Positions 48,950-60,535 of a stretch of 64,000 nt of DNA are shown piece by piece. The stretch is from Archilochus colubris. Lineage: Eukaryota; Chordata; Aves; Apodiformes; Trochilidae. How positions within the stretch are numbered: position 1 is the first letter of the stretch; every line of letters starts with the position of its first letter. Location: positions 57,251,847 to 57,315,846 of the forward strand of contig CM041083.1 of NCBI GenBank assembly GCA_023079485.1. Direction: 5' to 3'. Both the position numbers and the translations under genes were made by a program. Under the pieces are notes generated by a model, which saw only the letters and a list, made by a program, of their open reading frames with translations, was not told the origin of the DNA and did no database searches.

Positions 48950-49270
48950 GCATTGGTTCCAGTCATGCCAGCTGAAGCTCAATTCCTCTTTGTCTGTGTG
49001 GTCTTGTTTTCACCTTGCCTGTGGGGTGAAAGCAGTTTGATGTGACCTCCTCGCAGACGGAGGCAGGAGCCTAACCCCTATTTACACCCTGTCATAATAG
49101 GGAGCTGGCAAACACCGCCGCTCGCTGCCACTCTCCTCATTTCCCCCCCTTTTTTTTTGTCAAATAGTTAGAAGTTGCGCCTTCTAATAATAATCTAATT
49201 AGCATAGCAGCCTTATAACATCTTGTTTATGTTGTCTACTCTATTTTGAACAAAAAGGAGAGGAGAAAAT
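48950..49270. promoter_or_regulatory. candidate conserved noncoding element
   Basis: CpG-containing left half (CTCGCAGACGGAGG, ACACCGCCGCTCGCTGCC) runs into a C7-T9 tract and then an AT-rich homeodomain-type cluster (TAATAATAATCTAATTAGCA). This composition is common in vertebrate developmental enhancers. There is no direct evidence of function. Confidence 0.25.
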
Positions 49271-51649
49271 ATGCTCCTTTGGGTAGCTTAAGGACTGCCT
49301 TGGGGACTGCACATGAAGCAGAGCAATAAGGTAACTGAGTGATGCATGTCTGGCTTTGTCAGCTCAAAGTTAAGATTTGAGGTGTGAACCAATTCCATGG
49401 TGCACCAAGGCTGAGGTTCAGACTTTAATTTGTTGGCTGATGTACAACACTCTATACCTGGTTAATTTTTTGGCATTCAGTAAAACTTCTAGCAAGCTGA
49501 TATTTTCAATGGCACTGTATGTTTGCACTGACTCTAAACTGATTTATTTTCTATAACAGTAAAATTATTGTTCAGCCCTTCTTTAGGGCCATATTTTCTG
49601 TCATCTACCATCTCTCATTCCCCCTGGTTCATTAACTGTTTCCTGGGCCAGGCCTAGAATGCCAAAGACCCCCAGAACCTCCCAAGACAGTGACTGCCCA
49701 GGGACACCCAGGCTCCTTCAGAGCTCTGTGGAAATGTGCATCTCCCCTGGAAAATGTAAAGGAGAAAAGGCTTGCTGGGGAATAACTCTGCATTTTAGGA
49801 TTCTCAGGTGAAGTGTGATATTGAGGTTTCATTTGTATATGTTTCTGTATTAATGTGGGACAGAGCCCTGTTTAACCATACAGTAGCTGCCTTCTGGCAG
49901 TGATTTAACACCGTAGTGTGTAACAGGTTTGTGACCTAGAGCAATGACTGACAGCTATCCTGGACTTCACAAAAGGGAAGAAAATAGGCCTTATTTCTGA
50001 CTGCAAAAGGAAGAGGTGATTTTAAAAAGAAAAAGAAATAGAGCAAAAAGACCCTGATGAATCTCTTTTGAGTTTTGGGAGATCATTTCTATTTATAAAA
50101 GGTGACAGGTTATAAACAGAACCACAATACATAATATAATTATTTTATTGCTGCATTAAAAGGAAACAAGATGCCAACAAAATGGTACAAAGCAGAGAGA
50201 CATCTAGAAACCTTTCACAGAATATATGAGAATATAATTTTAGAAAATAAAAATAGTTCCTTTTTAAATAAATAAATAGAAAATTAAAATTTAAAAATTA
50301 ACCTCTTCAGCCTGTAATTCAGGTTGCCAAGTTCTTTCCAGGGTAAATCCTGACATGAGCAAAAGGAACAGGGATTAGCTAAATTTGCTGGATGCACTCT
50401 TGAGCAATTCTACATGTGTGCATACCAGATGGGAGATCTAGGATCTAGTGACAGTCATGTCAAAGTGCTGCAATAACTCTGCTGTGGTGAAGACATGAAA
50501 TCAGGTTGCCTCAAAGGGTGAAATGCATTGCCCTCTCAAGGTGCCCCTGGAAATGGGGGAAATAGGTGAGCAAAATCTTTGATGGTGCTCAGTAGGAGCC
50601 TTAGGAGCTCTCTCCTCATCATGCCTGATCTCTGCCCTCCAGGCCCAGGAGACAGCAAGCATTTTAGATGATCGTATGTATGATCAATGACATCAGCAAA
50701 AGGTCTCTATATCTCTTCTATATTGTAACACCTTAGAGAGGAAAACTTCCACTTCTCTCTGGTATCTTCCTTTGTCCATATTATAACCCTGGAAGGCAAA
50801 AATATACAAATTAGGTTATGGATTTTAAATCTGTTTAGACCTACTGCAATGCAGGCTGGTAAAGAGTTGCATGCTCTGTAACACTTTCCTTCTTTGTTTC
50901 AGTTATTGCTTCTGCTATCATGGGTCATTAGTTGTGTGAGCTGTGGAAAACCAAGATTTCTGCTGTGCAAATGTTATACTTTACTATACTTCTATGAACT
51001 TGTAAGTGCTATGAGGGACATCTGAAGTCAGTCATAGATGAGAGTACTTGTAATGGAACTAGTTGGATACCTCCAGACAATGTTTTTTTCTTCTTTCCTG
51101 GGAGGTGTATTTAGTTACAGAAAAGCCTGTTTTCAGCAAAGACACGTTTCTGAAACAGCCCATTTCAACATTTTCTAAAAGAAAATTTTTTTTCCTGGTT
51201 TGGAACACCAGGTTATCAAAAGAAAACATTTCAGCTGACTTAACCCTTCCTTCTCTCCCCACGGCTATTGATTTGCAAACCTGTTCAGAATTTTGGCTTT
51301 TTGTACCATTGGGACAGGGAAAAGTTTGGATCCTCGGGTGGGAAGAGGAGAGGAAGGCTGCTTAGGCTGGCTCACACCCAGTGGAGCTCTTGTGAGGGTT
51401 CACTCACATCACTGAGGTGAAGCTTTGTAGCCATTACCTTGGCTGCCTTCTGGTCCCCAAGTGGGGCTCCAGCATGTGGCAGCCACCGCTGCAGCTTACA
51501 GCAGAGAAGTCACTTGCTAAAGCTCCTTCCCTGAGCCTCTTTGTATGCAGGGCAGAGCCTTTTCACTTGTGCTTTCCTCGGTGGCTCTGGGTTTGTCCCT
51601 ACGTTGTGAGGGGCTTCATGCTTTCAGGGGCTTTTTGGTTTGAGGGTAA
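49271..51649. other. intergenic
   Basis: About 2.4 kb, A-rich at 50080-50310. No gene or named repeat was seen. Confidence 0.7.
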
Positions 51650-52570
51650 GCCGTGAACTTAGAGCACCGATTGCATTAATTGTTTTCACGCCAGCATATT
51701 TCCATTGTGGCTGCCATTATAGTTGTGTAATGTTTCTTCTCTCATTTCTTTCATGGCTTTCTTTGCCTTGACAGGCTCAGTCAGATTCCCTCATTCACAT
51801 CTGCTAATGTGAGGGCTGAATAGAATAAATCTATGCAACGATGGCTTCCGAAAAGAAGGGAGGAAGATGGGGGGAGAGCGAGCTGGCTCAAAAAATAATT
51901 TCTACTTACTAGGTGGGATTTCAGGAGATGCCTTCAGTTATTTTCTCCAGAGCAAGATGCTTATGGTATGAATGGCACCAAGCCCCAAAATCCAAAAGTC
52001 GTATCCCCTCCCGCTCCTTTTTTTCCCCAACTTAAAAGTCACCTAAGCAAAGGAACAGACAATGCACAGATTACTTTATTTGGCTTTGTCAGGTTTGCCA
52101 GGAGAGGAGTGTGCTGCCAAGCTCCTCAAGACAAGCGATGCTGGGTGCTTGCCCTTGTGCCAGTGTGAAGACAAAAAAAAAATCAGGAGCCTTGAAAAGA
52201 AGCTGGTGCAGCACATGGCTCTTTCCCACTCCTCACAAATGATGGCTGTTGTGCTCGTTAACCTCTTCTGGGGCTCAGTCAGTTCACGCTGTGAGGCAGC
52301 AGAGAGCTGAATAAAAGAAAAGGCTCTCAGGACCCATAGAAACGCCATAACTCCTTCATTCCCAACGTGCACGCAAGGGCTGCCTTCCTCACGGAATACC
52401 AAAGCGCCTCTCGTCAAACTCTTAATAAGTCAATCCCGGCTCCATGTGGTGGTGACAGCTCAGATTCCAGCACAGGCGTGTGGGGCCAAGCCCAGCTCCC
52501 CATTTACCTTTGGCAAGCCACCTCGGGCTCGTGCTTGGCTCCCCTCTAAATTCACCCTTCAGTCAGCCTG
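51650..52570. promoter_or_regulatory. candidate conserved noncoding block
   Basis: This block retains more CpG than its surroundings (ACGCCAGC, CAACGATGGCTTCCG, GTGCACGCAAGG, AAGCGCCTCTCGTC, ATCCCGGC) and contains TTGCATTAATTGTTTTCACG and TTAATAAGTCAATCCCGG. It has no coding signal or repeat identity. Selection or low methylation could explain the CpG, but this is inference. Confidence 0.25.
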
Positions 52571-52711
52571 GGTCTTCCACAGACATGGATGGGTTCAGCT
52601 TAGACCAGCCAGGTCTCTGTGCATGGGATAGTCCTGTTCAGGTCCTTAGCAGGGCTCTAAAAGGAAGAGAGATAATAATGAGCCTTTAGCACCAGTCATA
52701 AAAAAAATATC

Positions 52712-52732
52712 TTTTTTTTTTTTTTTTTTTTT
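52712..52732. repeat. poly(T) tract, 21 bp
   Basis: Twenty-one consecutive T in intergenic DNA, preceded by an A-run. Confidence 0.92.
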
Positions 52733-54650
52733 GTCTGAGTAGGTACAGTTCTGATAAATGAAAGAGAATCTCCTCCTTGTGGTTATAAATGAACAAAGAG
52801 AACTGCAGAGGGTGATGCAAGGCCCACAGAAATGAAAGCAGAACTGAAGGCTTCAAGGCACTTCAAATGTAGGCTCTTCTAGCTCGTTGCCTTTGATTTT
52901 AAGGATTTTTATCTCAAACGGAAGAAGACAAAGCTATTGTTTAAAATGAACTATGAGCAATTGAAGACATGATAAACTCCCATCTGAGACCACAGAAGGA
53001 ATCTCTGTGCCACAGAGTAAACAAAAAGGAAGAAAATTTGACACAAAGCATAAAGTTAATCAGGAAAAACTCAAAATATGTAAGGAAAACTATTTAAATG
53101 AAGTTCTCTATAGTAGTTCAAATGAAGCAGGGAAACACATTGCATTGTTACTGAATGTTTTCTGCTAGCGTTTTGCACCTGAATTTAAACATCAAAGAGA
53201 AAAGAAATCAGAAAAAATAACAAAGGAAATGCCACTGCAGCAAAGCATGTTAAAACACGTGAAATACATTTAATTATGTAGTATTTAAAATACTGCCTTT
53301 TGACAATTATTATTATCCAGTCATTCTTAGATATCAGCAAGTGCAGAATGGAGAGCTGCTTTCCTTTGATTGTGATTCTGTTGCCTCTCTGGATGATGAA
53401 CTATTGCTGGAATCACTCTTTTCCTTTTTCACCTGTCCCAGGCCTAAATGATCATTTAGTCTCTGAATTTGTGAGTTTTTGCATGGTATCCCCTCTGTTG
53501 AGTCAATTATGATCTCGTTTTCCTGTCTTGGACTGAAGAAAATGTTGCCCTGATGCCCCGGTCAAGCTGAGAAAGCTCTCTAAGCTCACCATGCAGTGAC
53601 AAATAAACCAGATCAGGAATTTTTATTCTGGCAATTTTCAATTTGAAATCTACATCAAAACTACTGTTATTTTAATGCTGTATAAAATTAAATAGCATCA
53701 GAGAGCTTATAAATTGTTTGATATGCCCTTGGAGAATACCATTTAATTGGATTTTCTGTTGTTTCATTTCAATTTAAATCTGTGAATGTCTGTATGTTAG
53801 TCTAATGCTAGTATGTGAAAACCAGAAAGTGAAGCCTAGTTAGGAGAAGCAACAGCAAAATGGTATGAGTGTTTCTAAAGGATGAAAAGTGTGTGGTCTT
53901 CATTCAGATTTCAAACTGGTTTGACCCCATGTCATCCTATTGGCTTTAGTTATTGTCCTGATTTATGTTAGCGCAGACAACAGAAGGATTAAATATAAGT
54001 GTGGTAGTCCACTCTCTAGAGGAAACATGTTTGTCTTCCATACTCCCATCCAGAGAAGTTGTCTAGAACCAAGTTATTTCAAATATCTTTAGTAGGATAT
54101 TTTTTAAAGAGGTTTATCAAACTGTCCTCATGCCCCTTTCATGCAGAACTGAGAATTAGAGATTGAAACATTAAAGAAACCCCCCATAGATCCAGGCCAT
54201 TAGAAAAGCACTGTTTAACATATTTCTGTTCTCAATACTTCAGCAATTAACATATACAAAAAGATGGATTTCGTAACTCAACTACAGATCTTATCAGCTG
54301 CAAACTCTGTGATTATACTTTTGATAATTTGGGCCCAATTAACTCAGAAAATATTTAAAAAGTTCTGTGTGCCTTTTCATGTGTACCTAACTTACCAGAA
54401 CACTGCATTCTTACTAAAACCTGACTGTACTTACTCTTGTGAAGAACAACTTAAAAACAGGAATAACTTACTGCTTGCATGCTAAATGTAATATCAGGCT
54501 GGTTAACTTGGCTGATTCTTGGAGTTTTAGTACAGTTGAGGAAAAATTGTGTCCTTACTGCTGTACACACCTGCATATGGACACTGGGACTGAGTAGGAC
54601 TTGCCCTTACTGTAGTCTAATACCTCTTAAAATTAGAAAGCAATCTGAAT

Positions 54651-54691
54651 TATATATATATATCTCACATTTTTATATATCACATTTTTAT
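54651..54691. repeat. AT-rich imperfect tandem repeat
   Basis: (TA)n followed by two units of TATAT(CT)CACATTTTTA, period about 15-17 bp. Confidence 0.8.
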
Positions 54692-57600
54692 TCCTAACCT
54701 GAGCTGTTGAAACTTGAGCAACAAGGAGCTCAGAAAGCTTTGTGCTGCTGAAATGCAGGTGGTTTTAGTGCCTGAAGCAGCAAGTTAGCTGCTGACTCTG
54801 CAGTGACCTGCAACCATTGCCTGCAGAGTAGAGGCAACCTCATTGTCAGTCACTGGACTTGAATTTGATGTTGATAATGAAGTTTCCTGAAGTTTTCCTG
54901 GAGCTAATCCTGTCTCTGGTTTAAGCACTCTATGTAGGGAAGGATGGTCTCCAACTCAGCCTGCCATGGTAGGAGAGGACACCATATGGGCATTCTGGTA
55001 TTTCAGAGTTGTTTGAAGATGCAGTTTCTTGGAAAAAAAGTAGTTGTTATAAAGATGGTGTGCCTGAGCATTAGGAGGCAGCCTGACTAAAACAGAGCTC
55101 CTGCAGGAGCTCCCCAAATGCCTCAGTGTGCCAGGAGTATAAATAATTAAGAAAACAGCAATTAAATGCTCTGTCAGTGGTGAAATTCTCCGGAAGTATG
55201 GGAAGCCTTAAGCAGTATAGTATTTTCTGCTTTCAAGCAGTGTTGACTTGTCAAAGAGGACAGTAGAAAAAGTCTCATTATTTCTGTAGGCAGTAGTTAG
55301 CTCTGAGTTCTGTTATGTTTTAGTAGGTTCAGTTAAATCTGGCAGAGTCAGGTAGGTGTGAAACTGGGCAGAGAAGTGTCATGCTCAATCTGTAACAGAA
55401 ACCAAAATGCAAGATGAAGCTTTTTTGAATAGAGCAGTGGTTAAATCTTTCATCTTCATGGGAGGCAACTGATTTCATGAAGGTGGATTGCTGACTGCAC
55501 CCTGGAGTTGAGCACCTCGCATTGCAGAGCAGTGCAGAATATTTCTGAAATATTGTGCTTGGCAAGACCACAGAAATGCTCCTCCCCAGAAGGAAGTTTA
55601 TATTAGAGGGTCAGCACTTCCCTGAAACACAGTTGCATTGGATTTGCAATCAGGACATGGAGAAAAAACCAAGGAGAATTGACAGAGAAATATCTAGATG
55701 TCAGAAACCAAAGAGCATAATACTTGCAATTATACTAAGAAGCAGAAAGCAAGACAAGGCCCAATGTGCATGGAAAGGTGCAGAAGTTGAGGCAGATGGG
55801 GTCAGCCTGTGAGAAGAATAATCCATCAGCCAGTGGAGGTGAGGGCAGTGCAGGTACCCACTGCCACCACTCCTGTGGATGCTGTCCCAGTGGGGGCTGC
55901 TGCTCACTGGTGAGCAAAGGATCTCAGTGAAAAACCAGTGTGTTGCCAGAGTCATGACTCTGGCTGACCAAACTACAGCCACTAGAAAATGTAGAGGTTA
56001 AATCAGAGCTCCTCCTGATGTAAAAGAGTGAAAATAAGTTCTGAGCCTCCTTGCTGCATGATTCTCAAACAATGTGGTAAAAAACTTCTCTTATAAAGAG
56101 AGAATTACTGGCTTATATATGCTAGTTATGGCTCTGATAAACATTGTCTCAACTGGTGTCCTGAATAGTAATAATTCATATTTCTTCATGAAGAAAAGTG
56201 CTGAAAAATAGCTTGAGTCTTTTTTTCCCTCTGTCCCCTGGCTTACCAAAGAGATGAAACCTCAGCAATGGGTGCTTTTCTGGTTCCTGGGTGGTTCTGC
56301 ATTTGACTTGCCTGCTCTCTAATGACTTGTGGAAGCATAATGTATTGTGGTTTTGTTTTTTGGTTTTGTGTTTTTTTTTTCTTTGCTATGTTTACAAACA
56401 TTTCCATCAGCAGAGGAATCAAGCACAGCACTTATGTTAGTCTGCTTGTGAGGGGTTATTAACCCTGGGGCACTCTGACAGAAAGTTGCTCAAGGCATTG
56501 CTTTGGACAGGAAAAAAAAAAGTAAAAGAAACCTCCAGTCCTTAGCAAATGATGAATTTAAATACAAAGCAACTGTTTATGGAGACAAATGCTAGTGTAC
56601 CTATTGCAAGCTTTGTTTTGACCTTTGAGGTGCAAAGAGAAGGTAGTCCTTGCCCTCTTCGGCAACAGAGATTGATAAAGTTTAGTTCTGGTACTAAGAA
56701 CAAAATATGACCGTTTCTCTTTTTGCTTTCCTTTTTGGCAGTGATAGTTTAGAGGAAGCCTTCCATTTTAAAGGGTTCCCTTACTTTGGCGTGGTTTTAA
56801 ATCTCTCCTATAGCAAAGAAAAAAAAAGCTTTTGCTAGTTTGATGACATTTGTAACAATGCAAGGGAGAAAAAAAGCCCATACAATGAGCAGACAAAGGA
56901 TAGGTAAAAGAAACTTCAAAGCAAAATGATGTGCAATGGAAGAGTAAAGTGTTAGGAAAAACTGAGTTAACAGAAGAGGCAAAGTCTCCATCTGAAGTGA
57001 GACCTTAGATGAATTGACCTTAAAGGAAAACGATGCAAATACAAAAATCTTAATGGCCTTGTATTTGTGAAAGAACCGCAGCATGGAGTCCTGTTTTCCA
57101 TTTTCACTTAGTCTTGAAAAGGCTACTGTTATAATTCCTGCTGATATTGATCAAAGCAAGGGAAAATGTGTTTTCAAAAGACATCACTTATTAAAAAGAT
57201 TTTTAAAAAATGAAAGTTACTTAATAAAACATTGTCAGTCTTATTGAGGCTGTGACCATGGGAGTCAGGGGAACACACAAAAAAATCTGTAACAAGATAA
57301 CACCTATGTATATAGCTGCAAGAAACAGCTTTGAACAAAATGTACCATACTGGGGAAAAGCTCCTCATTGGTAAAGGTCAGTGCTTGTCCACTATTGTGT
57401 TTTGGCTCTAAACCCCTGATGAACAAAGTGTCACTTGGTGGTGGGTGGTGGATTTGCTGTGTCACTACCACCCCCCTCTCCCTGTGCCAAGCTCTGCGAT
57501 TCCAGGGGCTTTGAAAAAGAGCTCCTGCTTTCCTCCACAGCCTTTCCTTCCAACCCTTCAGAACTCCATCCAGGCCTCTAATCATAATTTCAGCTCTGTG

Positions 57601-58499
57601 CTCCCCTGCATTCATACTCCTCCTCCTCGAATGGAGGGAAGATGGTAATTGATCTTTATTTAGAGAGGGGCAGCCCTCCTCTGCTCTCACAGCAACTGTA
57701 TTCATATGTCTTTAGTTCTTTCCCCTCTCTGAGCCCCAGTTGCTTTTAAAGCAACTTAGAACTGTAGGGTCCTAAATCCTAGTGAAATTACTTAAATTTG
57801 CATTCATTGAATTCTTCATTGGGTTTGAAAGAAGACATAAGACACCCAAAACATCCTGATATCAACTCTACTCTTACATCTCCAGAGATTGCCGACATTG
57901 TGGGCCAGCTGGGCTTCAACTCCACCTCTTTTATTAGAGAAAGGCAGGAGACACTGTTAAATGAACAAAGAGTCTTGGGACATATTGAGTGCTATGGGTG
58001 TTTTGATGTATCTAAGACCTTAGTGCTGTGCTTCTCATCCATTCACAAACACAAACAAGTGGACAGAAACACACAAACAAGCAATACTGAATTGGGCTTC
58101 TGTGATCTCACCCCAAATGATGAAAGCTAAGGTGAAAAAAATTGACTGACAGTATGAAATTTCATGTTACTCACTTGGCAAATGCAGTGTATATGTCAGT
58201 TCACAACAAACCATCTCATTGTCATGTAACAGGCAGCACGGAGAATGTTAGTCCATGTAAACATCCAATTTGTCTCCTTGTAATGAAAATCCTGTTCTCT
58301 GGGAACACTGCTGCAGAGCTTTACATGCTCCCTTGCTCACATGCCCACATCCTGGGAAAGGCTGCTGTTTTCATAACTGAAAAATATCACCAGAGACTAG
58401 GCAGTTTTATTAAAATCTTGTCTCCTGCTAGCAGTTTACATGTTTTGACAACCTCTTGGAAAGCACTGCTAATCAACTCGAGCCTGTGCTGTGTAGGGC

Positions 58500-58760
58500 C
58501 TCAGTGATGCATGGCAGGAGCAGCGGAGCCCTGGCCCCGCATCCCGCCCGCGCTCGCCCCGGTGTGCTGGAGTGGAATACCAAGCTCAGCTCTGCATTCC
58601 TTACCACCTAATTATCCGCCTCAGTGTCTTTCAAAGTCATTTTTCCTCATGGCTAAACTCGGTCCAAATGTTTTTATTTACCTGTGCTGACAGATTTTTC
58701 ATGTTTGAAAGAGCTTCATGTCATCCTGCCTTGGCACACTCGTGGCTCCAGCCTGAGTGG
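58500..58760. promoter_or_regulatory. CpG-dense patch with flanking low-repeat DNA
   Basis: 58523-58562 packs about seven CpGs into 40 bp (CAGCGGAG, CCCGCATCCCGCCCGCGC, TCGCCCCGG), the densest spot in the window. It is followed by a TAATTATCCGCC segment. It is too short for a standard CpG island. It could be a small promoter or enhancer core, but no attached exon was found. Confidence 0.3.
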
Positions 58761-59205
58761 AGGCTGCACCAAAGTATTGGATGTACTGCTGGGGGGATGG
58801 CAGGGAGCTGTGCTTTCTGCTTGCCAACTGTGGGTAATTTTGAATAAAGGGAAGTAAATTCTGGGCTCCCCTCTCCATATCTTTGGGTAATATGAACTGT
58901 CACACACATAAAATTAAAAAGATTTTTTTTTTCCCGAAAGATCAATTACAGTGAATCCTAGGCTACAGAGTAAAGTTGGTAGGAGGGTTACAGCACAGAT
59001 CTATTCCAGGGAACTGTAGGTTAGCTTCTAAATGGACTTCTAAGTAGACAGACTCTTATGTTTGCAGTGCTTAATTTATTAGAAATTAAACTGTTAAAAG
59101 AAGGCTTTTGGTATTATGTACTTTAGCTGTTACTTAGAGATGGATCCTTGGAGTGCAAATGAGACTATAGCACAATGTTGGTGTGTTGTGGTGGTTGGAT
59201 AAAAT

Positions 59206-59236
<31 letters not shown>

Positions 59237-60315
59237 CTCATTTACCACTAGTTTTATAAATTCTTGTATGGGTCTTCTGAGCAATGAACTTCCAAAAAAT
59301 AATAGTGGAGGGGACAGAAACTGTTTTGAGCATAAGGATGAGCTATTCCATATATCATGAGTTTTGTAGGACTATACCTGTGGCTTTTGGAATTAATAAA
59401 AAAAAATATCTCATTTATTATTGTGGCCTGTAGTTTCAGAACTGCTGACATTACAGTATTGGCATATTTTAGCTTTTGAATATTACTTGATTTTCACCTA
59501 CAGGTGAACACAGGGGACAATACTGTATTAATTCTGCACTAGAACAAACCCCATATCTGGGATATCAGTTTGAAAATAGACAAAAATGTAAAATGGCCAA
59601 ATATATCCCTGAAATGGGTTAATTGTGTTTTCTTTGGAACTGTTAATCAGAACTTGGGCAGCAGAAGACTGTTTTTTGACCCTAATGTATCACAAGTGTT
59701 TTTTTGAAGTCTCTGCTCACCCAGCCTCCAATTAACAGAGGAATGAAGGATGTACTCTTACTACTCCCTGATTATCTATAGAGACCTTGATAAAATCTGC
59801 TACTTCGTACTGCAGGCACAGAAAATTGCTTGTGGATGATGTGGGTCAGAAAAAAAAGGTAGTATAAAAAAATGGTAATATTATATATAGGTCAGTGAAT
59901 CCCAACTAGAAGGCCTTCCTCCATACCTGTGTGACTGCCACAACCAACACTTTTAAAATTTTTTTTCCTCTGGTGGAAAGTAAAACAAATAATAATAATA
60001 AAAACATTAATGTGAAACATTCTAACCTACATACTCTTTTATCACAGCCAGATTGCCTTGCTCAGACTAAAAGCCAAGCACAACTTCTTGTGAGAAACTC
60101 TTATTCACTGTGACTAGAGTGGTTTAACAAAATACTGCACCAAAACGTCTATTCAGGCTTTTACTTCACCTTGTTGCTACATTAATTTAACTAACACTCC
60201 TCTGTTATGTTTGATGAAGGTAGGCTGCTTTTTTCCAGTCCATACTACAGAAACTTTCACCCAGGTCCTCATCTGCTTAATAATTTATTTTTCATGGATT
60301 GCTGTGCCTGTCCAG
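58761..60315. other. intergenic
   Basis: About 1.6 kb of AT-rich sequence with a T27 run at 59210-59236. No gene or mobile element was recognised. Confidence 0.7.
59210..59236. repeat. poly(T) tract, 27 bp
   Basis: Twenty-seven consecutive T, the longest homopolymer in the window. Confidence 0.92.
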
Positions 60316-60535
60316 TCCAGTTGTAGCGGGATGAGCCTTTCTTGCTCCTTGAGGCTCGATGAGCTGCTGGCCTCTCCCTTGCCTTGCACAAGAGTGAGCT
60401 GGCTCTGTGGGTGTGTGTCCCACCTTTATTGGCCCCCTGGTAATAGGGGGCCTGCCCTAACTGGGCACAGGTGGACTCACACCCACTCTTGGGCAACTCG
60501 AGGCACCTGGTTTATCTTGTTTCTCTACATCCAGT
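60316..60535 (-). mobile_element. solo-LTR-like insertion, 208 bp, with 6-bp target duplication
   Basis: The element body is 60322-60529. It starts TGTAG and ends CTACA (TG...CA termini) and is flanked by TCCAGT on both sides (60316-60321 and 60530-60535). On the minus strand it carries an AATAAA polyadenylation signal just after an 8-bp perfect stem (GGCCCCCT / AGGGGGCC, 60431-60452). No viral coding sequence is present. A 6-bp duplication suits an ERVK-type avian retroviral LTR. The short length means a non-autonomous element is also possible. Confidence 0.65.

Larger units (their letters stand above)
52571..58499. other. intergenic, no gene recognised
   Basis: About 5.9 kb, AT-rich. A T21 run lies at 52712-52732 and an AT-rich imperfect tandem repeat at 54651-54691. 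Stretches near 53640-53790 and 57040-57175 (including GATCAAAG, a TCF-type site) are low-repeat and could be conserved, but this cannot be tested here. Confidence 0.65.

Noticed and set aside
57304..57705. 133-codon minus-strand open frame
   Set aside because: No domain, splice or conservation signal. Other frames are open in the same stretch.
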